A stretch of 64,000 nt of DNA from Novosphingobium sp. (GTDB lineage: Bacteria; Pseudomonadota; Alphaproteobacteria; Sphingomonadales; Sphingomonadaceae), in the NCBI RefSeq assembly GCF_027486195.1, contig NZ_JAIXPP010000073.1, positions 62,001 to 126,000 of the forward strand, written 5' to 3'. The notes below the pieces were generated by a model. It was not told the origin of the DNA. It ran no database searches and was given only the letters and a program-made list of their open reading frames with translations. Below are positions 26,574-34,523 of the stretch, in pieces; position 1 is the first letter of the stretch; each line of letters begins with the position of its first letter. Both the position numbers and the translations under genes were made by a program.

Positions 26574-28030
26574 GCGACGCTGCCTTCGAGGATCTGCAGC
26601 GTCTTGAGGTCCGAGTGGAAATCGAGCGCATAATCGCCGCCCTCGCGCCCGATCCCAGAGATGCCGATGCCGCCGAATGGCGCGGTAAGATCGCGCACCA
26701 GGAAGGTGTTCACCCACACCGTGCCCCCGCGCACGGCCCGGCCAACGCGCTGGGCACGCTCTTCGCTGCCGGTGTAGACTATGCCGGAGAGGCCATAGGC
26801 GGTCGAATTGGCTAGCATCACACCTTCGGCTTCGTCCTTGAACGTCTGGAAGGTCAGGACGGGGCCGAAGACTTCGCTCTGGACGACTTCGCTCTGGTTG
26901 TCCTTCGGCACGATCAGCGTCGGCTCGATCCAGTTCGCGCCCTCCTTCCAGCGTTTGCCGCCGCGCACGATGGTATCGCCCGCCGCCCGGGCGCGGTCGA
27001 TGAAGCCGAGGACGCGCTCCGCGTGGACGGGATGGATCAGCGCAGACATCGTGGTCGCGGGATCGCGGCTGTCGCCCATCACATGCGCGTCGGTGTAGGC
27101 GTGGAATTTCGCGAGGAATTCGTCCTTCACGCTGTCCTCGACGATGATGCGCGTGCCGGCCATGCAGACCTGCCCGCTGTCATCGAACTGGCCCGCCGCC
27201 TTCTTTGCCGCAGCATCGATATCGGCGTCCGCGAACACGAGCAGCGGCGATTTGCCCCCAAGCTCAGCGGTGAAGGGCACGATGTTCTCTGCCGCCGCCT
27301 TGCCGATCACCCGCGCAGTCGGCACGGAGCCGGTAAAACTGATGCGCTTGATGCGCGGATCGGACGTCAGCGCATTGCCAAGCTCCGCGCCAAGGCCCTG
27401 CACGATGTTGAACACGCCCGCTGGAAAGCCCGCTTCCGCGATCAGGTCACCGAGGATCGAGGCCGAGAGCGGCGACCAGTCAGCGGGCTTGAGGATCACC
27501 GTATTACCAGCGGCGAGCGCAGGCGCGCATTTCCACGTTGAAAGCATGAATGGCGCGTTCCACGGCGTGATGATCAGCGCCGGGCCAGCAGGCATCCGGA
27601 TCACCCGGTTGAGCGTGCCGCGCGAGGACCAGACTCGTTCTTCGTGATCGGTCGCCAGATCGGCATAGTTGCGGAAATTCGTCGCGCCGCGCAGGATCAC
27701 CCGCAGGCGCAGGCTTTCGAGCAGCATCCCCATGTCGAGGCATTCGACCGTGGCCAGCTTTTCGACATTGGCCTCGATCAGGTCCGCCAGCCGGTGCAGA
27801 TATGCGCCCCGTTCAGCCGCAGTCAGTGCTGCCCAGGCTGGAAATGCTGCGCTCGCTGCTTCTGCAGCAAGGACCGCCGTCTGCGCATCGCCGCGCGCCA
27901 TATCGGCCAGCTTGCGGTCCCACTCGAACGGACAGCGCGTCTCGAACGTTTCGGGCGAGCTGACCCGCTTGCCGCCGATAAAATGGTCGGGCGAGACGGC
28001 AAAGCCGCCGATATCGATGCGTTCGCGCAT
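26570..28030 (-). CDS. NAD(P)-dependent aldehyde dehydrogenase, HpaE/HpcC-like
   Basis: A 486-residue ALDH. Landmarks are TPWNAPFMLSTWK, the Rossmann-type ISFTGSVPTAR, the catalytic Glu in TAELGGKSP and the catalytic Cys in DDSGQVCMAG. The C-terminal VNTFLVRDLTAPFGGIGISGIGREGG is characteristic of 5-carboxymethyl-2-hydroxymuconate semialdehyde dehydrogenases (HpaE), though arylacetaldehyde and gamma-glutamyl-aminoaldehyde dehydrogenases look similar. ATG 28030 is 11 bp after the ligase stop; the longer frame upstream overlaps that gene and is rejected. Third gene of P450 - ligase - ALDH. It may oxidise the ring-cleavage semialdehyde from the dioxygenase at 30813, or an aldehyde from amine oxidation. 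Confidence 0.85.
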   Translation of the reverse strand: MRERIDIGGFAVSPDHFIGGKRVSSPETFETRCPFEWDRKLADMARGDAQTAVLAAEAASAAFPAWAALTAAERGAYLHRLADLIEANVEKLATVECLDMGMLLESLRLRVILRGATNFRNYADLATDHEERVWSSRGTLNRVIRMPAGPALIITPWNAPFMLSTWKCAPALAAGNTVILKPADWSPLSASILGDLIAEAGFPAGVFNIVQGLGAELGNALTSDPRIKRISFTGSVPTARVIGKAAAENIVPFTAELGGKSPLLVFADADIDAAAKKAAGQFDDSGQVCMAGTRIIVEDSVKDEFLAKFHAYTDAHVMGDSRDPATTMSALIHPVHAERVLGFIDRARAAGDTIVRGGKRWKEGANWIEPTLIVPKDNQSEVVQSEVFGPVLTFQTFKDEAEGVMLANSTAYGLSGIVYTGSEERAQRVGRAVRGGTVWVNTFLVRDLTAPFGGIGISGIGREGGDYALDFHSDLKTLQILEGSVA

Positions 28031-28041
28031 GGCGCTTCCCG

Positions 28042-29382
28042 TCAGATGTAGTGGAGGTAGTAGGCGAGCTGTTCCTCGGCCGACTTGCCTTCGAGAATGC
28101 GCACTTCCTCGCGTTTGATGGCGATGAAGTTGTCGACCAGATCCTGCCCGATCGCGCCGGAAAGCACCGTGTCCGCCTCCAGCGCATCGAGCGCGGCACC
28201 GAGATCGTGCGGGGTGTGGCGATCGGTGCTGATCGTCTCCAGCCCGTCGTTCACTTCCTCCGGCGGCAGTTCGTAGCCGTTGTCGAGACCGAGCAGACCT
28301 GCCTGCAGCATCGCGGCCATTGCGAAATAGGGGCTGGCGGCGCAGTCTGCCATGCGGTGCTCGATGCGCGCGGCAGGGCCGGTCTCGGCCGAGACGCGCA
28401 CGGTCACGCTGCGGTGATCGATGCCCCAGTTGGCCCAATAGCCGGAAAGGCTGGCAGGCTGGAGTCTTGCATAGCTCTGGGTGAGCGGCGCCATGATCGC
28501 GGACAGAGCCTCGTGGTGCTGCAGCATTCCGGCGATCGCGCCCTGCATCGTGGGCGAAAGCGTGCCGCTCGCCACATCGTTCGCAAAGGCATTGCTGCCG
28601 TCCGCCTGGGTGAAACTGAGGTTGAAATGCAGCCCGCTGCCGCTCTTTTCGGCGAAGGGCTTGGGTAGGAACGAGAGCAGGTAGCCGCGCTTGTAAAGCA
28701 CCTCGCGCGCCATCTGGCGGAAGAGGAAGGCATCGTCCGCCGCCTTCATCGCATCGGCATAGCGCAGGGTAAGCTCGAACTGCGGCGCATCGAATTCGGC
28801 ATTGATGGATTCGATGGGGATGCCGCAGGCCGCCGCCGTCGCCCAGACTTCCTCGATCAGGCCAGCCGGATCGGCGAACGGGCCGGTGCCGTAAACGAAC
28901 CCGCCCGGCGTGTCATAGGGCACCCACGAGCCGTCCGGCGCGCGCTGGAAGACATAGGCTTCCATCTCGATGCCCACCATCGGATCAAGTCCGCGCGCCC
29001 GCCACGCCTCGATCGCGCGGGCGAGCGCAGAACGACCGCACAGCGCGAACGGCTCGCCCTTGAAGCGCAGCGCGCCCAGCGCGATCTGCGTATTTGCCTC
29101 CCACGAGGGGCGCATTTCCGCGGGATCGAAGGTCACTTCCATATCGGGCAGACCTGTCAGCAGCCCGCCGCCCGGTGCTGCGACCAGCGCCTTGTCATAG
29201 GTCACCGCAAAGGTGCCGACGCACATGCGCGCATGGCCCTTGGCCGCCTCGCTCATCGGCACATATTTGCCGCGCGCGAGATTGAGCTGGTCGGCGAAGA
29301 GAATCCGGCATCTTTCGAAGGCTTTGGGTTCGAAGCTCTCGGCGCGCACCTGCTGCGGTTCGATCTTGGACATGCGGTTCAT
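28042..29382 (-). CDS. Glutamine synthetase-like gamma-glutamyl-amine ligase
   Basis: A 446-residue member of the GlnA superfamily, but not of the housekeeping type. It keeps the catalytic scaffold: MVGIEMEAYVF, NAEFDAPQFELTLRYADAM, GSGLHFNLSF and ARIEHRMADCAASPYFA. It lacks the adenylylation-site tyrosine region of true GlnA. Relatives join glutamate to an amine with ATP: PuuA (putrescine), IpuC (isopropylamine), GmaS (methylamine) and aniline-type TdnQ/AtdA1. It sits between a P450 and an aldehyde dehydrogenase with 11-bp gaps, so a gamma-glutamylated amine is probably the intermediate. ATG 29373 (three codons in) has the better-spaced GGAGAG site and may be the true start. The amine is unknown. 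Confidence 0.85.
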   Translation of the reverse strand: MNRMSKIEPQQVRAESFEPKAFERCRILFADQLNLARGKYVPMSEAAKGHARMCVGTFAVTYDKALVAAPGGGLLTGLPDMEVTFDPAEMRPSWEANTQIALGALRFKGEPFALCGRSALARAIEAWRARGLDPMVGIEMEAYVFQRAPDGSWVPYDTPGGFVYGTGPFADPAGLIEEVWATAAACGIPIESINAEFDAPQFELTLRYADAMKAADDAFLFRQMAREVLYKRGYLLSFLPKPFAEKSGSGLHFNLSFTQADGSNAFANDVASGTLSPTMQGAIAGMLQHHEALSAIMAPLTQSYARLQPASLSGYWANWGIDHRSVTVRVSAETGPAARIEHRMADCAASPYFAMAAMLQAGLLGLDNGYELPPEEVNDGLETISTDRHTPHDLGAALDALEADTVLSGAIGQDLVDNFIAIKREEVRILEGKSAEEQLAYYLHYI

Positions 29383-29393
29383 CTCTCTCCCCT

Positions 29394-30659
29394 TCAGCGC
29401 GCTTTTACGCGTACCGGCAGATGCTTTATGCCGTGAATGAAATTGCTGCGCAAAAAGGCATGATCGCGCACTTGTTCGATGGCGGTCAGGCGCTTGGCCA
29501 GTTCCTGCATGACGATAGCGACTTCAAGCTTGGCAAGCCACATGCCGAGGCAGATATGCGGGCCGCCCTGGCCGAACGAGAGGAACGGATTGCGCTCCCG
29601 GCTCAGGTCGATGCGATAGGGATCGGCAATCGCCATCTCGTCGCGGTTGCCGGAAATGAACCACAGCAGCACCTTGTCGCCTTCGTGCACCTGTTTGTCA
29701 TGGAAGGTGAAATCGCGGGTCGCGGTGCGGCGGAAATGGGTTGTGGGCGAGGCATAGCGGATCATTTCGTCCGCCGCCGCTTCCCAGCTGTGAAATTCCC
29801 CGCGCTGCAACTGGCCGAGCAGCGCCGGATCATTCGCCAGTGCATGGATCGTGGCGGAGATCGAGTAGCGCGTCGTGTCGTTCCCCGCCGCCACCAGCAG
29901 GCAGAAGAAATTCCGGAACTCGTCGCGCGACATTTGCGCGCCGCTGTTGGTCGGCTCGCGCACCAGATTGAGCACGCCGATCTGTTCGCCCGCATCCATG
30001 CGGTCGAGCAGTTTGTTGGCATAGTCGAACAAGTCCATCGCCGCCGGCGAGCGGAACGGGAGCATGCGGTAGGCATCGCTATCGAGCTGGTCGACGACGA
30101 AATCGGTATAGTCCGGATCCGCATTGGAAATCAGCGCATCGCCCTTTTCGACGAGCCACGGGCCGTCTTCCTGCGGCACGCCCATGATCTGCGCCAGCAT
30201 CTGCATGGGCAAGCGCCGCGCGATGCGGTCGACCGCGTCGAACTCGCCTTCCTCAAGCGCGACATCGAGCAGTTCGGTCACGATCTTGCGGATCTGGTCC
30301 TCGAACTGGGCAACGGTGCCTTTGGCAAAGGCCTTGGAAACGAGCGCGCGAAAGCCCCGGTGATGCGGCGCATCGGTTTCCTGAAAGGTCTTGCGCGCCT
30401 CGACTTCCTCCATGGTCTGGTCTTCCATGCGGATCCCGCGCGCTGAGGAGAGGAGATCGGCCTGCCGGTTGAGCTCGAGCAGATCGGCATGGCGCGTTAC
30501 TGACCAGAAGCCCGTCTCGCCACTCGTCATTTCAGACCACGCCATCGGCACTTCGCGGCGCATCCGCGCGAAGGTTTCGAAAGGGGCGCCGTCGTTGAAG
30601 GCATCGAGCGAGGACAGATCGACGTGCGCGTCAGCCTGGCGCGAGAATGCAAATGGCAT
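29394..30659 (-). CDS. Cytochrome P450
   Basis: A 421-residue soluble class I bacterial P450. The I-helix oxygen motif is AAGNDTTR, the K-helix ExxR is EMIR, and the heme loop is FGQGGPHICLG with the thiolate Cys near residue 369. It needs a ferredoxin and reductase, which are not encoded nearby. AGGAGAGG precedes the ATG. It is the first gene of the operon with the glutamine-synthetase-like ligase and the aldehyde dehydrogenase. It is divergent from the extradiol dioxygenase gene, with a strong inverted repeat between. It may hydroxylate or N/O-dealkylate the aromatic substrate or its gamma-glutamyl derivative (inference). Confidence 0.9.
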   Translation of the reverse strand: MPFAFSRQADAHVDLSSLDAFNDGAPFETFARMRREVPMAWSEMTSGETGFWSVTRHADLLELNRQADLLSSARGIRMEDQTMEEVEARKTFQETDAPHHRGFRALVSKAFAKGTVAQFEDQIRKIVTELLDVALEEGEFDAVDRIARRLPMQMLAQIMGVPQEDGPWLVEKGDALISNADPDYTDFVVDQLDSDAYRMLPFRSPAAMDLFDYANKLLDRMDAGEQIGVLNLVREPTNSGAQMSRDEFRNFFCLLVAAGNDTTRYSISATIHALANDPALLGQLQRGEFHSWEAAADEMIRYASPTTHFRRTATRDFTFHDKQVHEGDKVLLWFISGNRDEMAIADPYRIDLSRERNPFLSFGQGGPHICLGMWLAKLEVAIVMQELAKRLTAIEQVRDHAFLRSNFIHGIKHLPVRVKAR

Positions 30660-30720
30660 GGGAACCTCTCCTGTTCGATTGCCGTGCTAGTCCCACCTTG
30701 GGCCGAGGGACTTGGCATAA

Positions 30721-30744
30721 CCGGACAGAGTGCGCTGTGTCCGG
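30721..30744. promoter_or_regulatory. Inverted repeat between divergent P450 and dioxygenase genes
   Basis: CCGGACAGAG and CTGTGTCCGG (9 of 10 bases complementary, 4-bp spacer) lie in the 153-bp divergent intergenic region. This is a good dimer-type operator that could control both the P450 operon and the dioxygenase gene. The TetR at 25923 is one candidate binder, though its own presumed site differs. Confidence 0.5.
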
Positions 30745-30812
30745 CTTGGGGGCCTTCTTGTCCGCGCGCAGCGGGCCTATTGAGCGCTCATCACAGCACA
30801 AGGAACCGCAAC

Positions 30813-31667
30813 ATGGGTGAGATCATCGGAGCAGGGCTCGTTGCACACGCGCCGACCATCATGATGTCCGAGGCGGACCGCTACGAGCTCAACGAGGGCA
30901 AGGAAATCAGCCTCGTGCCCGGATTGCGGCGGCTGAAGAGCGAAGTGCTTGATGTGCTGAAGCCCGATGTAATCGTGCTGTTCGATACGCACTGGTTCAC
31001 CATCGTGGAGTTCTGCATCGCCGCGCACGCGCGCCGGACGGGGCTCTTCACATCGGACGAACTGCCGCGCGGCATGAAGCAGATTCCCTACGATATTCCG
31101 GGCTGCCCCGAACTCGCCGCCGCAATGGCGCAGCGCGCGACCGAGCACGGGGTGCGTACCACGGCGAACGATGACCCCTACCTCCCGATGCACTATCCCA
31201 CGGTCAATCTCTCGACCTTCCTGCAAGGCGAGGAAAAGTGGATTTCGGTGAGCCACGCCTATTCGGCTGAGCCGCACAATTTCCTCGGCGTCGGCGCAGG
31301 GATCGGGCAGGCGATCCGCGAATCCGACAAGCGCGTGGTGCTCATTGCCAGCGGCTCGATGAGCCACCGCTTCTGGCCCTTCGACCAGATCGCGCAGCAC
31401 GAAGCCTCCGATCCCATCCACATTTCCTCGCCCGTGGCGCGCGAGGCGGATCTTGAGCGGTTGCGCTGGTTTGCCGAGGGCAATCACGCTGCAGTGATTG
31501 ACACGATGCCCGACTACCTCCGCCACGCGCCTGAGGCGCGCTTCGGTCACTACCTGATGATGGCGGCGGCCTGCGGCGGGCACGAATGGAAGGCCAGGGG
31601 CCGGCAGTTTTCGGACTATGAGAACGCGACCGGGACCAGCCAGGTGCATGTTTGGTTTGATATGTAG
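30813..31667 (+). CDS. Class III extradiol dioxygenase, homoprotocatechuate 2,3-dioxygenase (HpaD/HpcB) family
   Basis: A 284-residue protein of the LigB superfamily. Alignable features with E. coli homoprotocatechuate 2,3-dioxygenase are VAHAPTIM near the N-terminus (iron His), VIVLFDTHWFT (second His), LFTSDELP and the IASGSMSHRFW region. It should open 3,4-dihydroxyphenylacetate or a related catechol between C2 and C3 with Fe(II) and O2. AAGGAAC precedes ATG 30813. It diverges from the P450 operon, whose last gene is HpaE-like, fitting ring cleavage then semialdehyde oxidation. 2-Aminophenol-type or methylgallate-type cleavage would be alternatives within the superfamily. Confidence 0.83.
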   Translation: MGEIIGAGLVAHAPTIMMSEADRYELNEGKEISLVPGLRRLKSEVLDVLKPDVIVLFDTHWFTIVEFCIAAHARRTGLFTSDELPRGMKQIPYDIPGCPELAAAMAQRATEHGVRTTANDDPYLPMHYPTVNLSTFLQGEEKWISVSHAYSAEPHNFLGVGAGIGQAIRESDKRVVLIASGSMSHRFWPFDQIAQHEASDPIHISSPVAREADLERLRWFAEGNHAAVIDTMPDYLRHAPEARFGHYLMMAAACGGHEWKARGRQFSDYENATGTSQVHVWFDM

Positions 31668-31705
31668 GGTTTGGTTCCGGAGCGTTTCGGGTTCAAGAAG
31701 AAGGC

Positions 31706-31864
31706 GTTTCGCGCAGAGACGCGGAGGCACGCAGAGGGCGCGAAGAGGGTGTGATTGGGGCACCGCCGCGTAGCGGCTCTGGGCATGGCGATTCTGGACG
31801 AGCGCCTGCGGCGCAGCAGGACGTCTCTGCGCCCTCTGCTCGCCTTTGCGTCTCTGCGAGAAAC
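31706..31864. repeat. MITE-like element with about 40-bp terminal inverted repeats
   Basis: The left arm (31706-31747) begins GTTTCGCGCAGAGACGCGGA. The right arm (31825-31864) is its reverse complement with a few mismatches, ending CGTCTCTGCGAGAAAC. About 77 bp of unrelated sequence lies between. The element is non-coding and follows the dioxygenase stop by 39 bp. It may be a miniature transposable element or a large transcript-end hairpin. Confidence 0.65.
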
Positions 31865-32333
31865 CTGAATGCAGTGCGGCTGTTGGATTTGGCGGCGCGG
31901 CGGTGGGCTGTTCGGGCAATGGGGAGTGATCGCGCGACCGGTGCGGCACCTGCACAGGTGCTGCGGGAGGGGCGTCGTATTCCGCCGGGTGCGAGTGGCC
32001 GGACTGCGGAAGAGGTCCGGCGCAGCCATTTGTGTCGATCATGGCCCGGGACCGGGGTAGCGGCTCGCAGGCGTGCCGGTCTTTGCTCGCGTCCGGCAGA
32101 AGCGGGACGGGAGCCATGATCCTGTGCTGGCGCGGTAAGTGCCTGGCCAAGGACTTTGGGGAAACCGCCCCACCTTGAACCCGCAGCCCGCACCGGTCGC
32201 GTTGGCCTGTTACGGCCAAAGGAGCGAGGGCGAGGCCGGCCAAGCCTGCTCCCGATCTGGGCGGGGCGTATAACCTATATGGTTCATTTTGTCAAGGGTT
32301 GTGTGCCTCCGGGATCGCGGCGCACCTCCACAC
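31865..32333. other. Non-coding region with small inverted repeats
   Basis: No credible gene is seen. Open frames here read as low-complexity Pro/Arg-rich peptide. Two hairpins stand out: GCACCTG..CAGGTGC near 31950, and TTGGCC (32202-32207) facing GGCCAA (32214-32219) over 6 bp. The stretch may be the remains of a gene removed by rearrangement between two repeats. Confidence 0.45.
32272..32284. promoter_or_regulatory. Orphan operator-like palindrome
   Basis: AACCTATATGGTT has perfect 4-bp arms (AACC/GGTT) around an AT core, in an AT-rich island with no gene start close on either side. It looks like a MarR/TetR-type binding site left without its gene. Confidence 0.35.
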
Positions 32334-32424
32334 ACCTTCGTCATTCCCGCGAAGGCGGGAATCCAGAGCTCCAAACGCCGCGCTTGCCGCTCTGGATTCC
32401 CGCCTTCGCGGGAATGACGAAGGT
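32334..32424. repeat. Paired REP-like repeat (dRS3-like core), copy A
   Basis: Two 36-bp arms in inverted orientation (32334-32369 and 32389-32424) are separated by 19 bp. Each contains ATTCCCGCGAAGGCGGGAAT, itself a hairpin with 8-bp stems. The element ends 23 bp past the amidotransferase stop and can act as its transcript end. Confidence 0.85.
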
Positions 32425-32447
32425 TTGTATGCTAGCGGATTGGTCGA

Positions 32448-33281
32448 TTAAAGCACCTTCGCCTCGATCCAGGCGAGGATTTCCGCGCGGCGGGTGCGGT
32501 TGTCCAACACATCCTCGTCAACGCCAAGCTGCCATGCGAGACCGGAATTTGCCGGATCGGCCGCTAGCGTTGCCAGCTTCTCGCGGTAGGTCACCAGTTC
32601 AGCCATATCGGCAAAGAACCCCTGCGCGACCATGTCTTCGGCGTAGAGCGTGTAGAGCTGCACGAGCTGCCCGAGATCGAACTCGGGGTGATACTGCACC
32701 GCCCAGACTTCGCTGTTGGCCAGCGGGATCACCGCCGCTTGAATTTCGCTGTGCGCATTGGAAGCGAGCAGCGTCGCGGTTTCGGGCAGGCGGATCACTT
32801 CGTCATAATGGATGCAGGGCGCGTCGAACACAGGGGCCTTGCCCTTAAACATCGGGTGCGCGCGGCCAGCCTCGTTCAGCAGGATCTTGCGCGCAAAACC
32901 CACTTCGCGGCCCTTGGGGTTGAAGGCGACTTCGCCGCCCGCCGCGACCGCCGCGATCTGCAAGCCCCAGCACGAACCAAAGATGGGCAGGCCCGCCTCC
33001 GCCGCCTCGATCAGCAGCGCGATCTGGTTGGTCACCGCAAACTCTGCATCATAGGCATGGAGTGCCGAGCCGGTGACGACAAAGCCCGCATAGTCGGACC
33101 ACGTGCGCCCACCGGGGATCGTCTCGCCTTCATCCGCGCCGTTCAGCACGTCGAGTGCAATATCGGGGTAATGCGCGGCAATCGCCTCGATATAGATCTC
33201 GCTCGAGGTGCGCACGCCGAGTTCATGGGCGCGGGCGCGCTTGGGCGCGGTGTTGCCTTCAAGCAGCAGCAGTCGGGTCAT
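32448..33281 (-). CDS. Class I glutamine amidotransferase-like hydrolase
   Basis: A 277-residue triad-type GATase domain protein with the nucleophile in GSCWGLQIA (Cys near residue 101) and the catalytic His in YHPEFD near 185. No synthetase domain is fused to it. Proteins of this kind act as gamma-glutamyl hydrolases in amine pathways (the roles of PuuD or IpuF) or as partners of aniline gamma-glutamylation systems. With the glutamine-synthetase-like ligase 5 kb away, hydrolysis of a gamma-glutamyl-amine or -amino acid is a reasonable guess. It starts 15 bp after the AraC gene and shares its transcript. GMP-synthase-like amidotransferase of unknown function is the conservative name. Confidence 0.75.
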   Translation of the reverse strand: MTRLLLLEGNTAPKRARAHELGVRTSSEIYIEAIAAHYPDIALDVLNGADEGETIPGGRTWSDYAGFVVTGSALHAYDAEFAVTNQIALLIEAAEAGLPIFGSCWGLQIAAVAAGGEVAFNPKGREVGFARKILLNEAGRAHPMFKGKAPVFDAPCIHYDEVIRLPETATLLASNAHSEIQAAVIPLANSEVWAVQYHPEFDLGQLVQLYTLYAEDMVAQGFFADMAELVTYREKLATLAADPANSGLAWQLGVDEDVLDNRTRRAEILAWIEAKVL

Positions 33282-33296
33282 GGTCTGTCCTGAAAA

Positions 33297-34313
33297 TCAG
33301 TGCGCCGTGCCGGCCAGGTTCGTCCGGAACGCTTGCGGGGAAATCCCGCTCCAGCGGTGGAAAGCGCGGGTGAAATTGCTGTGCTCGGCATAGCCCAGCC
33401 TTAGCGCGATCTGCGCGATCGACAAATCGGGGCGTACGCGAAATTCGAACACGGCCTGCCGCATCCGGCATTCATCGAGCACCTGCTGGAACGAACTCCC
33501 CTGCTCGGTCAGCTTGCGGCGCAAGGTGCGGCTCGACATTCCCATCTCGCGGGCAAAGCGTTCCTGCTCGATGGCGCAGGAATTGAGATCGCGCAGCACC
33601 ATCTGGCTCAGCCGGTCGACCAGCGGGGTCTCGCGCCGCTTGGCGACGATCGAGCGGGTGAGCTGGCGCACATCCGCCACCGGCGGATTGGCCTGCGCCG
33701 GAAGTGCGAGGTCGAGCAGCGCGGCGGGAAAGCGGATCTGATTGGTATCCGCGCCGAAGGTGCAGGGCGCGCAGACCACCTTGCCGATATCGCCGCGCAT
33801 CTCGTGGCTTTCCGCCTCGAATGCGAACTCGATCTTGTCCCAGTGCCCGCCCAAGTGGCCATGGAGCCCGCGCTTCAGGATCTGGCTGACGATCCCCAGC
33901 GTGAACATCGCATCATGGTGGCGCGGCCAGATATCGGGATCGAGGATACGGTAGCTGACCGAGGCCATGTCGTCCTCAAGCCCCAGGCGGATATCCGTGC
34001 AGTCCTGCAACAGCGAAAAGTAGTCCACCAGCCGCCGCAGGGCCGAACCCACGCGGCCTGCCGAGTTGATCGCATCGCCCAGCGGTCCGAGCGCGGCGAG
34101 ATCGTAGTTGCCCCCGGCCAGCCACGGGATCGCCACATCGCGGGTGCGGGCGACAACGGCTTCCGAGAAGCGGACAAATTCCGCCAGCGGCATGGATTCT
34201 GGCTGCAGCTCATCCGCCAGCGGGCCATCGCCCAGCACGGGCGCGGCGGCGCGGTCTTCCAGAAAGCTCTCCCAGCCGTTCATTGCGGCGGCGCGTACGG
34301 TCGCTGGTGCCAT
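33297..34313 (-). CDS. AraC-family transcriptional regulator
   Basis: A 338-residue regulator with an N-terminal arabinose-binding-like domain of the PF12625 kind (about 25-200) and a C-terminal double HTH (about 235-332; FAREMGMSSRTLRRKLTEQG and IALRLGYAEHSNFTRAFHRWSGISP). GGGGAGA precedes the ATG. It is divergent from MFS-gabD-gabT and cotranscribed with the amidotransferase. Direct repeats at 34386-34415 between the divergent starts are its likely binding site. Regulators of this class usually activate catabolic genes in response to a small substrate. Confidence 0.85.
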   Translation of the reverse strand: MAPATVRAAAMNGWESFLEDRAAAPVLGDGPLADELQPESMPLAEFVRFSEAVVARTRDVAIPWLAGGNYDLAALGPLGDAINSAGRVGSALRRLVDYFSLLQDCTDIRLGLEDDMASVSYRILDPDIWPRHHDAMFTLGIVSQILKRGLHGHLGGHWDKIEFAFEAESHEMRGDIGKVVCAPCTFGADTNQIRFPAALLDLALPAQANPPVADVRQLTRSIVAKRRETPLVDRLSQMVLRDLNSCAIEQERFAREMGMSSRTLRRKLTEQGSSFQQVLDECRMRQAVFEFRVRPDLSIAQIALRLGYAEHSNFTRAFHRWSGISPQAFRTNLAGTAH

Positions 34314-34385
34314 GCTGTCTCCCCGGGGGCACGCGTAGGCGTGTTCTTGTGCTGCGAGGCTAAGCGATTCGCAGCTTAGGGATAT

Positions 34386-34415
34386 TGATCCAAATCATCA
34401 AATCATGATCCAAAT
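34386..34415. promoter_or_regulatory. Direct repeats with 20-bp period, candidate AraC site
   Basis: TGATCCAAAT occurs at 34386-34395 and 34406-34415, in the same orientation and exactly 20 bp apart (two DNA turns). Similarity extends to TGATCCAAATNATC. Tandem half-sites about 20-21 bp apart are typical for AraC-family activators. They lie about 110 bp before the MFS start and 75 bp from araC. Confidence 0.6.
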
Positions 34416-34523
34416 AATCGTGGGCTTGGGCATGGACGCGGCGGCCGGAATGTCCGATCCTGCCAAGCGGGCGCGCCCCTGCCATGCAAGGGCACCGGGG
34501 ATAGACGGGGAGACAAACGGCAG

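Noticed and set aside
28042-29382. Housekeeping glutamine synthetase
   Set aside because: The motifs differ from GlnA, no glnB lies next to it, and its tight operon with a P450 and an aldehyde dehydrogenase indicates a catabolic ligase.
32156-32848. Plus-strand frame through the REP pair, and a similar one at 43286-43684
   Set aside because: The translations contain HSREGGNP/WIPAFAGMT-type peptides, which come from reading the repeat itself.
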